A stretch of 44,810 nucleotides of DNA from Phallusia fumigata (Eukaryota; Chordata; Ascidiacea; Phlebobranchia; Ascidiidae): contig QXVZ01020046.1 in the NCBI GenBank assembly GCA_008931825.1, forward strand, positions 230,445 to 275,254, written 5' to 3'. This document shows, one piece after another, positions 22,031-34,591 of the stretch (position 1 is its first letter; each line of letters opens with the position of its first letter). Made by a program: the position numbers and the translations under genes. The notes below the pieces were generated by a model. The model saw only the letters and a program-made list of their open reading frames with translations, did not search any database and was not told the origin of the DNA.

Positions 22031-25000
22031 GCCCCGTCGAGTGTGGGCGTGTCTGTTACACAGTCGTCATAAACAATCTGATTTTGCAGGCGGTTTAAGG
22101 TTTGCTAAAGTTATTTCAACGCTAATGTCATCATTGGGATCGCGTAGTGTATTGCTGCAGGGAAAAGATGCGACATTGACTGCTATGGTTCGAAGTTATG
22201 CTATGTTTTAGTTTTGTAATCGAAATATTTTAAATTAATGCGAAAAACGTTATGACTGTAACTTAGATTAAGGAGGTGTCCAACCCCTGCAGGACGCATT
22301 GAAAAGCATCTACTGTTTTTCTTGGAATTCGTCGATAAGGACAAAGTGTCGTTCGATTTGAATTGTAGATAAGCGTCTGTATTCAGTCTAACCCAGCAGG
22401 TATTACTTGATGAGAAGCAATTGTAAAATGCATTAAATTGCCACGAACTCTTTCTAAAGGCAATAGAATGTAAAAACATGACAGATTTAAGTACATGCAG
22501 TTTTGATCATTTTGCGAGGGGCATGTTACATTGTGTGTCTATATTGCGTGTTCAGGGACTGGCGTTATAATGTCGGGAAATAAAGGGGTTATTTTTGACA
22601 AGCTGCAGCTATAAAGTCTCTGTACCCTATTGCACTGTGGTCTTGCAATCAGAGGTATTGCAGACTATAATTAACTGTTATGTACGTGTTCCTCGATCAA
22701 ACAGACCAGGAAACAATACCAAAAAATATTGATGGTTGACATAATGTACTAGGTTTCAATGTTACAATTATAACATCATATGGTACGTCAGCCCATCAGA
22801 AAACGTAACCATTCTACAGCAATCTTATGGTGGATTGTTATGTCAAAAGAAAGCAGTATAACTTAAGACATTACGGGCTTGACATATGCCGCAATTATTT
22901 GGTTGATTCTGTCGTGGCAGAATGTATTACGTCGTGGTACTAACGCAAATTATACATGCGCGTTGCTGTTCCGTAAGACACCTATAATTAATTACTTTGC
23001 TAGCCAGTATATTGAGAACGGAATTTTGAAGCAGGTGTATTTCAAAATTCAGTTCAAGAAAAACGTGTGCTGCTATATGTTCAATGTGATGTAAAGATAT
23101 ATAAACACCGACTTCAAGGAGCATCTAGTTTTTGTAGTACTTGAAATTCTGAAACAGTAGAAAGCTTTGCACGCTTAAAGTGGGTTTGCAAACGAGTTTT
23201 GTGTAGTTACAAGAGACATATCAGACCTTATGTTCTGGCAATGTGTTGTAAAGTCATACACGACCGCGCTTGAGATTTCAAAAACGAGATAAAATGCTAC
23301 TTTGTATTATTGTGTAACGGTTAATAAAAGTTAAAAAAAGCAGGCTTCTTGGTGACACATTTGCAGAAAATGTTAGTTGAAACGTTGGCTTGCCCATGTT
23401 TTAGGTTTGGCTTTCAGACTCAACCATCGTTTTAGCCGTAGACGCGTCAGCTCGTTTAAAATAATCGTCACTTTAATGTCTTCACTTGTCAATTTCACAC
23501 CTTTTCTCACTTTAGGTAACGACGCTATTATCGGAAATCAGGTCGCTCACTTTCAGAACGCGCTACCCACATAAAACACAAGGTCAAAAGATCCGATCAA
23601 TGTGAGAATTCTCACGACAAGCCAGCTGCTTGAATGGCCACACAACACAAATATTACTCTTTAAAATTTATCCGTGCATCATAAAAAATTTCCTAAACCA
23701 GGCGCCAGGCGCATGTTCCGCCCGACTTCGCCACCGAAATATGAAGTTGAAATACCGGTTTCGGGTTACGGGTGTGTTGCTGGTAACGCGGGTAAATCGC
23801 TATTCGCTTGTGGTTCAACTAGCCTGCTTGCTGCGGGGATATAGAGATTTGCATGAGAAAATGAGGCTAATCTTCGTATCGGGTCACTCAAGTGACGGAT
23901 GAAATTCCGTAGCGGTCAGCGCGACCAAGCGGCTTGTCCACTGTGAACTTAAAATTGACCTGTCCTTAAAGGCCAAATCTGCTTTTTTAAACATGATCGG
24001 AATTATATTTGTTTACTCCTAAACTTGTACAATATTTCAATGTTAAAAACGTAGTACTGGTCGTCTCTATGATTGATATTTTTTCAGTTGTAGGCATAGG
24101 CAGGTTCTTTACAAAATGTTACCTTAACATTTGCAGCCCGCTGGGTTATTTTTTGTGCAAAAACGAAATCTGTTGTATTTTTCGCGATAAGAGTCCGTCA
24201 CGACATGTGGGCTGAAACTGCGTGGTCTCCTAACCTTTAAAATCATTCTTTTCTGTTATCGCTGCATCTAGATAGCCTGCAGTTAATTTGCTTGCTTGCA
24301 GGGGCTTTCTGTTGTGGAACAATATCGATGTGTAATCAGCGCGCACTAATATTTAAATCATTTGACCTACGACCGAGGTTTTAAAGTGTACCTTTTCGAA
24401 AATCAGAGAAATGTTTACTGCACAAAATAACTGTTGTTTCAAGAATTTTAGGTAATTGATGCGCATTGTTTTCCCTTACAGTTCTTTCTATTTGTTTTAA
24501 GCTTAGGTCAATTTTTTGGTGTTGCATATAGCCTTTGTATGACCGAACACAGCCACCAAGTAGCAATTATATTTTCTCACACTGTGCGCTACCACATTCC
24601 TAACCGCAGCCCAGCTTATGACGCCTAAACCTGTGTTATTATACCACACGACGTGTTTACAAGCTTATGTCCAAGTATCGTGATTGTGGTATATCTGATG
24701 TTATTTCCTGTTTATCAGGAGTGCCACTGTTATTGTGTGCACGTTTCCTGGGCAAGCTGGGTCAAGCAAAAGGAAGTTTAGTGCATGAAAGCTGGTCGTT
24801 ACGCTATTTTTTGTTTGAGAAAGTCGAGGCATTCACTGGACATCGTCGTGTGAGGCCTTTGTTCCACAAGTGTATTTTAAAAGCGACGGAAGAAAGTTCG
24901 AAGCGAGCATTGTTTAGTCAACTATGAAAAAGTTTCCCAAACTCAGTTAACGATCACAAACTCGCGTTACTTTATAAGTTTTGCCTTATGTATCGTTAAA

Positions 25001-25794
25001 ACAAATTACAAGAAAGTTTCTTAAACGTTTTCGACGTTCTAGGACGTTTTAACCAGCTTTTAAGTCGATTTTCAGCCTACACAATAGTTTAAGGGTTAGA
25101 AAACCTTCCTGGCACTAACATACAACATGCCAAAAACGAATGGAAATGAGAAACGCCAAATGTTAAGGTTGTTCGCAGACTTACCAAAATGTGAAAAACT
25201 ATGATGCAGTGTTTTACTGATTGCTCATACCACGATATCAAGCCCTATAACATGTTGGACTTAAGAGAAAATAGCGTCAGGAGAAGTTACTAAATGATTA
25301 ATGCTGTTCTTTTTTCCTCCCGACTCTTTTAAAAGGCTGTAATAGTCGCTGAAGAAATAGTCTCCAAAGTTGTAATTTCTGAGTTGTCTTAACTCGATTA
25401 ATATTCGAAGGTCTGTTTTATTCTCAACGTCCAAGGTTACAAAACTTATGTAGTTACAGGTATACAAATTTTGTTTAGAGGCAATCTTTATGTAGAAGGT
25501 GAAAGATCAAGGTACTTTAGTTTACAGCGTGGTAAATGGCACAGAAATGTCCTTGCATCGATGTTGGGCAGTACCTTATGTTTAAGATATCGCGTTTATT
25601 TCATACAATGCAATACGTTGCACTTAATTTAAGTTAATAATCTTGAATAAAAAGTGGACCAAAGGAACTGCGATAAAGAAGAAAACGAAGGACTTGCACT
25701 GGTAGCCGTTTTTAGCACAGGTTTTTCAAATGTCTACAGTTGCCACAAACAGGCAAATTACCTGTTAATATTCAAAGTCTGAACCAAGAGACTA

Positions 25795-25900
25795 ACTAGG
25801 TGCACGGTTCAAACCCTACTCACGCCTGTGAAGATTTGGTCTCAGTAGAGGGGAACTCCTGAACATGAAGGCCACTTTGCGGTTAGCGTGATAGTTTCAA
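25795..25900 (+). repeat. Possible decayed tRNA-related SINE fragments
   Basis: GGTTCAAACCCTA at about 25807 is a good pol III B-box-like word, and GGCCACTTTGCGGTTAGCGTGATAG (near 25869) resembles the A-box region of the SINE at 33361 (GGCCGAGTGGTTAGCGCGACAG). The order is reversed relative to one tRNA, so two truncated copies may be juxtaposed. Confidence 0.3.
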
Positions 25901-27648
25901 AACCACTTTGTAAAGGTGTGAAGTGGTGGACAGGAAAATTGCATAGGCGACTTTAGAGTGAAGATGATTATGTCGCGCCCATCTCGAACTGCCATGAAAC
26001 AGTGACAATTGTGTGTTATTTCTAATCCCCCGTGAGCATGCAAGGAGCTTATAAACGTTAAAACAAGCGTAATTTGGCTAGGTAACAAGGGCTTGCACTT
26101 GAATGTTGGGTTCAAATTTTCTGTTTAGCAAACCGCGATCATTGACAAGCCCAGGAAAAGACAATGTGAATTAGAAAATTAAGAAAAAGCAACACGAACT
26201 TGATAAAAATTATCTTAAAGCTGCCATTGTATCGCGGCTAGCAACGTTACAATACCAGCAGCTTCCAGATAATGCACCTCAAGGCTAAGTTTAGTCATGA
26301 GAAGTTTTTACACGCGCTTGAGTCAGATTTCCGAACGAATTTCGCGCTTTCATGTTTTTACAAAGTGTCAGATAGCTAACATTTGTGTTTGATCACTTTG
26401 TGGCGTCTATTGAACACTGTGCAAAAGGTTTGCAAGTTGATTTTTAATGTTAGTAGAGATTTCATTAGAGTAGAATCTTGTTCGGCCACAACAGGCTGGT
26501 TTTAAAAACTTACATTGCTATGCATGTAACAAGCGAACATCACGTTTTAACTGAAATGTACATGTGTTTTTAGTACCTTTCAGCTTCACCTTGCCGCTTC
26601 GAGTTCGACAGGTAAATTCCCTGTAAATGTGGCCGACAGACCCAAAGTTTTTCTCACAATGTTGCCACTTAAAGTTGACATGATCGACTTGACAATTAGC
26701 GAGGATTTTGTCTGTTAGTTTTAGCGGTAGCTTACCGAGACGAAAAAAAAGTCCAAAACCGAACCATGTCGTAAATTTAGCGCCAAAACTTGTCCGTGTG
26801 GAAACAAACAACATTTCAGGTGAGACTAAATCGGCCAAACAACCAACGAGACACGATAAGAAAGTGATGCGGTGCGACGCCTCGAGCTAGCTTCAACCCA
26901 GCGCTGCGTAAAAAGAACCAACTTAGCTGTTGAGCCATCACAATTGGGATCAGTTCAGTCGGTCAAGAGGGCTTTTAATTCATGTTCGATTTCAACGTTT
27001 TTGGAGGTTAATTTTTCTTTGATGCACGTGGGGCTTAAAAAGGTGGTTAAGTATGTTCAGTAACCGGCTTTGATAACTCGATGTGATGTTAAGTGTTAGT
27101 CTGGCAAGAGAGGTGTTTGTAAGCAAGTGGAAGAGCTTGCCGTTGACATAATCGCATTTTGGGATTTAACTGTAGAAATTTCTGTGGTACAGTAATAAGG
27201 TACATATATATAAGAACACCAATCCGAAAAAAACACACATAAGATTCAGATGTGAATGGAGCAGTTGTTTAAGGAATGAACTACCCAAATTGGTGATAGT
27301 TAGCAGTAAATATCCGATTTGGAGCCTCTGGTCTGAGAAAATTGTTAGGTATTTTGGCAATTTTGTTCATTAAGAGCGCACTTTACCAGCTGTAGCTATT
27401 TTAACATAAAGTACATAATTGAGTAGCGGCGCGAGGTTTGCTACAAGGAGATTTTGTCTCGTTAAGACACAGTTGCACTTAAAATGCTATATAGGTACAG
27501 CATTGGACGTGGTGAGGGCAAAATAAGTTCAGGGATAAAAACACACATAAGCAATTCCAGGAATCAACCAGCCAAAAATGCATGCGTAACGTTAAAACGT
27601 ACAGGCGCAGAAAAGTGGTTTTGTGGTAAAGATATGAAACACGGGGCA

Positions 27649-27740
27649 ACTAAACTTATAAGTCGGTATGTGAACACTTCATGACAGAACCAGTCTAAAC
27701 TTATAAATCGGTATGGACCTCATGACAGAACCAGTCTGTC
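27649..27740. repeat. Two-copy tandem repeat of about 45 bp
   Basis: CTAAACTTATAAGTCGGTATG ... CATGACAGAACCAGTC is followed at once by a second copy with one substitution (AAATCGG) and a small internal length difference. It lies in the intergenic region upstream of the 28276 gene. Confidence 0.8.
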
Positions 27741-28275
27741 GCGTTTTGAAAATCACGACCTATGTAGGACATTGAGGGCTCTAAACTAAACGTTTGTAAA
27801 CGTATAAAAAGGTTGGAACCAGCCTTATAAAGGCGATACACAGCAGAGGGAGGCAGATTTGCAATTAGATTTAGACCCAGGCACAAACTATATAGAGCGA
27901 ATGACGTAAGTTATTGACATGAGTCTTATTGACATACCGCAACCATTTCTGCCAATCACATTTAAGTCAACTTTGAGGCGACATACTGGGTTTAAAATGG
28001 ATTACAACCACGACGCGTCTTATATCGAACATATCCTAGCACCGTTGCGTGACGTTTATTAATATTATATTTGGTTTGTTTATCTCAAACATTGCTTTTG
28101 AAACCCACAGATTACATAGACCCATGGAACTTTATGCAAACGTGATGCCTCCACGTAAGTCCTAACCGTAAAATGCTCGGCACAAAACTGAAGAGATTCT
28201 TTGCCCACACGAAGCTTATACCGCGGATTAGTCAAACCACTGGCCCTCTGCATCGTCAATGAGTGGGCAAGCAAG

Positions 28276-31200
28276 ATGACAACTATAACGACAAATCGGA
28301 CTTACCTGTGCGTTTTGATGTTTCTGTGTGTGGATTTGGCGAAACTTCAAGTCTCCGATAGGTTGCCATGTCAAGTCAGCACTAGTGGGACTTTAGCTGT
28401 CACTGGTAAGTTAACTTGATGTTTGAGTTTCACATTGAGGGCAACGAAGTATGTTGACACTTTATTGTCTAAAACCTCATTTTTCTGCGCTTACAGCATT
28501 TGTACAAATTTGCCATTTAATTTTCCAGTCAAACCGGCACCATGATGTGACGAAATACATCTCTGATCGTGGACAACCGGCCAAATTTTCCCCATACTAA
28601 TTTTTTTGCAAAAATGTTAGTGGAAAGGGTTACTTGCTAAAATAAACACAAGGAAGGCGGGGTTAAAACCCACAATTTTGTGATCATATGGCGGTCTCGC
28701 TGACCAAGTATCAATTAGGCACGTCAACAGACAATATTACGTTTCTCACAAAAACTTAAACCCCTGACACAAACTCTTCATTTAAAACAAAGGTTCTCAA
28801 CATCTAAATTAAAGATGGTAAAGTTTGCATAACCCGGGGGAAAATATAAGGAAGCATGAAATTTGACATGTTTTACGTTTTGCGAAAGTTGGTGTATTAA
28901 ACAATCATGGAAATAAACTTTATCTTTAAAAGATACAAGTGGGTAAACGAGAGAAAAAACAGTTTGGAACCCTTGATTGAATCTGTGCTTTTTTGTTGCA
29001 AAGGTGTGCCACAATTGAAGCCGGCGAGGCTGAAGACTGGTGGTCGGGCCACTCACTGTTGTGGAGGACGCCCTTTTAACTCAGGCGCCAGCATGTGCTG
29101 TTTGGGACGCGTCCTCAGTCAAACGCACCGCAAATGTTGTTTGGACGGAACTAATGTGCCGATTGCGAGCCGATGGTGAGTTCAAAAAATACATTTTACT
29201 GGTACGGTGGTACGGTATGTACAGTGCGGTGGAATGGTACACCCTTCGCAACGAGGTACTTGGTACGCATAACTTAATACGTACCGTACCGTTTCTTTTC
29301 ATTTACAATGGATGGTATAGTAGGGTACGGTACGCAGCAAAATCACCGAAAGGTACGGCACGGTCTTCGTAGCGAGGTACGTGGTAAACACAACCCAAGA
29401 CGTACCGTACCGTACTCCCATCCTTGCCGCCAAGGGTCCTCTGAATCACTGTACAAAAAAGAAAGTTTTTTTTTTATTTAAATAAATGCAAATATTTATT
29501 GTAATAAATATATTGACCCAAACAGTAGTAAAAACTACATGCTTTGTTATTTAATCAGCACATAAACATACTTCGTCAGAATGTTGCCAAACGTTTCTTT
29601 GACATCTACTTCATTTCCGCACACCAACTTACAAATGACGAATGCCAAATCAAAAACCGGTTTTAAGGTGTTTACTCTTCTCCCAGGTGTAGCGCACCAT
29701 GATGTGGTCTCTGGTCGGGATTTCTTCCATTGCGTAGATTCCAAAATTAAATAATCGACTTTAAAATTCTAACCTTGTTACTTAGTGAATAAAGTATCTG
29801 TTAACGTCCATAGCAATGTATAGTCTCTAATTCAAACTTAGCTTGAATGTTTTACGCTTGACCAACGTTTAATTTAACCACCAATTGTGCAACACCCCAT
29901 TTCTATATTTTCTTGTTGATATTGGTAAGCTATGTTACCGAACGCCTGTTGTAAATTAAGCCGTACCACGTGCTGGGAAAATAAATTGCTATGTTCGTTT
30001 AAACATGGGCCTAAAGTGTACGAAAACGGAAACGTTACTTCACACATGGTGCCATAATGACAGGTTTATCAAACACCGTGCATTTCTGTCAGGTTGTAAA
30101 TCGTTGCTGTTGTCCAATTTCGTGCGGCAAATTACTGCTATTAGGCCTGTCAAATAGATGCGCTTTCCATGAGTGGTATTAAACTTCTCGTGCCTCTAAA
30201 ATTTGTTCAGTTTGACTTTGACCGCGCCACCAAACATTTTCCATGCGACAGGGCACTTCGTAATGTCTTTAATGCCACTTGAAGTCTTAGATTCTGTGGC
30301 TAGACTGGCGGTATTTGCCTCTTATGTTTTATTTTACGTTTTAACTCTGTAACCTGTCACACCCAAGACATTCTTAAAACTCTTGGACCATTTTGCAAAA
30401 GCCCTAACAAACGAATCATCAAAAATCATTGAAAAGGCCAAAACAGAGAATTGCAAATTTTTGCACATTTTGATTCTTAGCGATGGACGTTCCGCATCGC
30501 GGATTCCTTGCGCGACAGAGATCGTATCTCCCGGTTCGCTCAAGGCAATGTGAAAACGAACCGGTTCAATGCGATAGGTTTACCCTAAATAGTCAGCAAT
30601 CGCGACACATGATCAAACTTTTTCTGCCGACCAAACTTGCGACTGAATCGCACGAGTTTTTGCAATCCGTTAATCTATGTTTCTACTACGACAGTAGCGA
30701 CAATGACGTCACTTTAGGGCAAATTATGATGTCAGGGGGTTACTCATTTTCGCAAGCTTTGAGATTTTTACTTGTAGTCTGTTATCAATATTAAAATCTC
30801 ATAGGCGACCAGTGTGGATGATCCGTTCAATCATAGTTCTGAAGAAGCGATGGCTTCTGGTTAAATTCTACTCATATGCTCGTTGAAGGATTGGTCTGAG
30901 TCGTGAAACAAAATCTGCTGTGTGGATTTCTAGCAAAGCAAAAAGTCAAACTATGCTGCGACGCTTACACACATTCAGTTGAAACTAACATGATTTTTCA
31001 ACAAAAAAACACAGAAAACACATGTCCTGTTTACTACTCTGCCTTTCTTTAAATATTTTACGCTCGTTCACAACTACAACAGTTTAATGGTATTTTGAAC
31101 CTGTTTGTGTCCAAGTGCTATTGGGTTGTTAACTGATTTTACTCTCAAAAATGCTTGTTTGGTTAACACGTTGCAAGGTACGGAAATATTTGTAATCCAT

Positions 31201-34200
31201 GCGTTTGTTATTTTAAGGTAAAACCATGTTTGTGTTTCCGCAGCTCGTGTTACCCAAGCTCGCAGTGGGTGATGAACCAGATTGATCGACTCTCATCATT
31301 GGAAAGCGATTTGACCGGTTTAATAGAAGAACTCCACGATCGAGAGTCAACGGCCCAAAGGTAAAGGACTTTTAGTCGCTTTCGGACGGAGCAAATTTTT
31401 TTGTTTACAAAATAGCTAGTCAACATTGGATGAATGATCATTAATGTCGAGTTAATGATGGAATTAGCCTATCGAATTGTAGACGTATTATGTAATTCAC
31501 ATTCCTTACGAATAAAATACAATTTAAATGTTTTTTTATTACTTGTAGCTACACATAACGGCAGAGGACTTAATTATCTCTTTATAGGTCATCGCTATGC
31601 TTGCTCTGCCAAAACACATTCCCACCCATTGCAGCTTGAAACCACAGTGCCGGTTTCTGTATATAGCCCCCTGCGGTTTCGCCGACTTATAGTTCCCCCG
31701 ATTTTGGGCAATTTGTGGGCGTACAATTTCAATAAACCCACTTACGTTGGGTCAATTTTGTTTCGCTTTTCGTTTTGTATCTCAAGCCGCCTACATAAAG
31801 TGCGCTGTGTTTAGGCTCAATTAAGATCAAAATACATGCTTGCGGGGTGTGTAAGTGTACCTTGAAGTGTGGGCACTTTTCAAGGGTATAATTGACCTTA
31901 AACGAGGATTAGTGCCAAAAGCTTTTGAGTTACATTTCCTATCGAAGTCATGTCAAAAAAGTGCAGTAAAGTTTCGATTTTTGTGTACAACTACTTGTCA
32001 AGCATGTATCTTGGGGTCAAGAATATACGGAAAATTAAACGTTTTCGGACATGGATTCATTTATTATAAAATAGACGTTACAGCCAAATACCTTTATGAA
32101 CACGTTTAGGTAAAACTGTGCGATACGTTTATGCATGTAAATGTTGCCTGACCCTAAAATAAACAAACAAATACGATTTGTAAATATACTATTTGACTTC
32201 ATTCTGTTTCTATGACAAAAACGAATAATTTTTGCGTGACATTCACACATAGTGACCGAATAGTGTTGCCTCAATACAGAACCGAATTTTTGTTTTAACA
32301 GGGAAGTTACCGCGAAACAAGAGGTAATAGCCGCTCTGGACGCGCGAGCGAGCCAACTCTTCCAATCATTTCTTAACCAGCTGGGAATTGATATGAACCA
32401 AGCACCTCGAGAGATTGACGATATTATTGAAACGGTAAGTGTCGTAATTTAAACTAATTTTTACATTTTTCTCTATTACAACTGGAAAACCGTTCGGTTC
32501 TGCTTTCCCGGCAGTTGGACAAGCGTTTGCTTCCAGGTTTTATTATGATCTCCAGGTTTATTACTTCCTGTGTATAGTCCAGTGGTTCCCAACTGGGAAG
32601 GAATTCCACTTTAAGTTATTTCTGATAAGAGTAGTACTTTTTTTCAAGGTAGACCAATGGTTCCAAATCTTTTAATATTACCTCATATCACTTCTTGTCT
32701 AGTAGGGGAGGGGGAATACACCAAAAGTAGGCAAAGGGGGAATACACCAAAAAGGTTGGAAACCACTAATAACTCCTGGTGAAACATAACCTGCCAATAC
32801 AATACGCCCGTCTGGGTAATGGTCAAGAGTGTTCTTGGTTGCTTACATGAGCCCCAACTGTACTCAAATAAAAAATAGCAGCCATTTTCATAAACCTAAT
32901 AGGCCTAAATATATTTTCTGATCCATATATTACGGGCTCGTTTTGTTTCGTACGTCTTCGGACAAAATTACGTAACTTAATCTTTAACATAAGTTGCCTC
33001 ACAATTTTTTCTCTCAGAATTCTCCTTTTGTTTGACCTTTTCCTTGTTTACCACTGCCTTTTTTCCTTCAGATCAGGTTTTTAAACTCGAATGAGCAGGA
33101 CATGGGAACTGCAAGAAAAAATGCAGACAACTTGGAAGAGAGTGCCCTGAGGGCATTGGATCTTGCTCTTGATACCGCTACTGGAGATGAAGAGGAAGAG
33201 CCCACTACTCCAGATGACATGCCCGAGAGTCTAAGAAGGATTCGACGAGAAATCGAAAGACTCCGGTTGGCTGCCGAGGAAGCTGAAGAGATCTCAAACC
33301 AGGTAAGGATTACAATGAGAAAGTTGCATTATATTTAGATTAGAGTTTCACCAACATTATAGTGGCCAAGTTGGCCGAGTGGTTAGCGCGACAGCCCTTT
33401 GCTCGCAAGGTTGTTAGTTGTAATCCTGTCTCGGTGGTTCCCTGAGCAAGAAACTTAAGCAACATTGCTCCAGCCCAGTAGATCCGATGGGTTGGCCCGA
33501 ATTGAAGTCACCAACCAAAAATATCCAATCAAAAATGATCTAACGGAACTGCAATAAGACAGCCGGTAGCCCGACGGTGTACTCAATACGAGCATAACGC
33601 ATTCAGGCGTTGATGACTCAAAGAAAAACAAAATGCGCAATTCCTAAACGTGTCGCAGACAAGTTTGTATTCATTCCACGTCATTTGCAATGTAATCTTT
33701 CAAGTGCAACACCACTATAGTATTTCCAATCAAGTCGAATAAATGTAAAATTTTGCAGGCCAACGAGGAGTTAGAAGGTCGTATTCCGAACACCAACAAC
33801 AAACGCCTTCGTGAGATCATTTTGGAACGGGATCGGGTCCTCCGAAATGTAACGCAGGAAAACAGGATCCTTCGCACCCTCCGGGATCGCCTACTCATCA
33901 TCCGACGTCTAAAGAGAATCGTGGAGGCGGATCGAGATCTTCTCATCAATCTCAGAGGGATGCTGGACTTGGTGCTGGATGAGGTTATCAACATGGAGGA
34001 GGCTAGAAGGGAAGAGTTTCCTGAGCTTGCAGAGGAGGAAGTATTGAAGCGAAGAAGAAGGGAGACATTATTGGAGGATGGTGCAACAAAGTCGACAGCT
34101 TCTTCAATTTTTAGGACAACGTCTCCTCCAAGGCGAGAACGTTTACACCAGACGCGCCAATGCGATTTTACCCCGTGGGAGCGCTACATTACAACATTTG

Positions 34201-34565
34201 ACTCACGCCGACAACTTGTTCTAGTCGATTTGGACGATTTACTGTCGGCTGTCGGCCAAGACGAATCGACACAATTGCCGGTGGTACCGCGCAGTACGCG
34301 TACCGAGCGGAATTTCTTTGCTCCAAGACTTGGTTTAAGTCAGTCGCCTCCCAGAACTGGGGTACAGTTCAGGGATCGACGAGACGTTGCGTTGGACGAA
34401 TACGAACGGGTTAAGCACTTGACTGTGGAAAGCCGAGTAGAAGAGGCAAAACATTTTCGCGAAACAACCTTTGCTTGGCTGAAAGAAGTTTTGGAAAGTG
34501 GTAAAAGTGGAAGAAATTTTATGGATAAAGTTTTACCGCACATTGCAAGGACAAAACCGCATTGA
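28276..34565 (+). CDS. Predicted secreted galaxin-like, coiled-coil protein (7 exons, 552 residues)
   Basis: Exons 28276-28405, 29004-29175, 30481-30549, 31244-31360, 32302-32434, 33072-33302 and 33759-34565 join with matching phases (1, 2, 2, 2, 0, 0) into one frame. Residues 1-25 look like a signal peptide with core YLCVLMFLCV. An upstream in-frame ATG (28201) would bury it, so 28276 is preferred. Residues 62-101 carry paired cysteines: CCGGRPFNSGASMCC, then CC at 88-89 and a lone C at 101. This is the CC-G-x3-(F/Y)-N-x5-CC pattern of galaxin repeats. More Cys follow (IPC, SCY). From about residue 130 the protein is Leu/Glu/Arg-rich coiled coil (LSSLESDLTGLIEELHDRE; RRIRREIERLRLAAEEAEE), with an acidic insert GDEEEEPTTPDD and a charged tail. 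Function is unknown. By analogy with galaxin it might be a matrix protein. Exon 3 uses a weak donor (GTGAAA), so the link of exons 1-3 to 4-7 is less certain than exons 4-7 alone. Confidence 0.65.
29215..29430. mobile_element. GGTACGGTAC-rich element with internal duplication
   Basis: The segment is built of GGTACGG/CCGTACC words and ends GTACCGTACCGTACTCCCATCC. A unit of about 60 bases (CTTCG(C/T)A(A/G)CGAGGTAC then ACGTACCGTACCG) occurs twice, near 29233-29292 and 29352-29413. It lies directly after exon 2 of the galaxin-like gene. Complementary ends suggest a small palindromic DNA element, but I could not define a target duplication. Confidence 0.6.
32580..32768. mobile_element. hAT-type MITE, copy 1
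   Basis: The element starts CAGTGGTTCCCAAC and ends GGTTGGAAACCACTAA, an imperfect inverted repeat of the widespread hAT type. A second copy at 40827-41020 is in opposite orientation: AGGTAGACCA(A/G)TGGTTCC and the end regions match on the reverse strand. It contains a direct repeat of GGGGGAATACACCAAAA (about 32710-32752). It lies in intron 5 of the galaxin-like gene. Confidence 0.7.
33361..33625 (+). mobile_element. tRNA-derived SINE with A and B boxes
   Basis: The head TTGGCCGAGTGGTTAGCGC is a near-perfect pol III A box from a tRNA, followed about 35 bases on by a decayed B box (GGTTGTTAGTTGTAATCC for GGTTCGAATCC). The body and tail match the truncated copy at 18485-18675. It sits in intron 6 of the galaxin-like gene. 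The B-box decay suggests it no longer transcribes well. Confidence 0.85.
33759..34565 (+). CDS. Large terminal exon of the galaxin-like/coiled-coil gene
   Basis: This is the longest coding exon in the window: 268 codons plus TGA/TAA-type stop at 34563-34565, opened by a TTTTGCAG acceptor. It encodes a highly charged coiled coil (RLREIILERDRVLRNVTQEN, LKRIVEADRDLLINLRGML), then a Ser/Pro/Arg segment (RTTSPPRRE) and a helical tail (HFRETTFAWLKEVLESGK). It is markedly richer in G+C than its flanks, and coding is not in doubt. Confidence 0.85.
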   Translation, partial: ANEELEGRIPNTNNKRLREIILERDRVLRNVTQENRILRTLRDRLLIIRRLKRIVEADRDLLINLRGMLDLVLDEVINMEEARREEFPELAEEEVLKRRRRETLLEDGATKSTASSIFRTTSPPRRERLHQTRQCDFTPWERYITTFDSRRQLVLVDLDDLLSAVGQDESTQLPVVPRSTRTERNFFAPRLGLSQSPPRTGVQFRDRRDVALDEYERVKHLTVESRVEEAKHFRETTFAWLKEVLESGKSGRNFMDKVLPHIARTKPH

Positions 34566-34591
34566 TAAAGTTGTGACGCCTTATTTTAGAT

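Larger units (their letters stand above)
20343..28275. other. Long intergenic region without a supportable gene
   Basis: Open frames here are short, start within AT-rich noise and have no flanking splice sites or recognisable domains. The 106-codon minus-strand frame at 26518-26838 is the longest. A GC-richer block without coding potential lies at about 21770-22030. The rest may be regulatory DNA of the gene starting at 28276, or spacer. Confidence 0.5.

Noticed and set aside
26518-26838. 106-codon minus-strand frame with several Cys
   Set aside because: No recognisable domain, no partner exons or promoter, and a plus-strand frame also runs through part of it; most likely chance.
30483-30794. 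103-codon open frame on the plus strand
   Set aside because: It overlaps the 69-base exon 30481-30549 in a different frame. The exon frame fits the phases of its neighbours, so this frame is a shadow.
31434-31814. 126-codon open frame on the plus strand
   Set aside because: It lies within the intron between exons 4 and 5 of the galaxin-like gene, shows no domain or coding-like composition, and has no splice signals that would include it.
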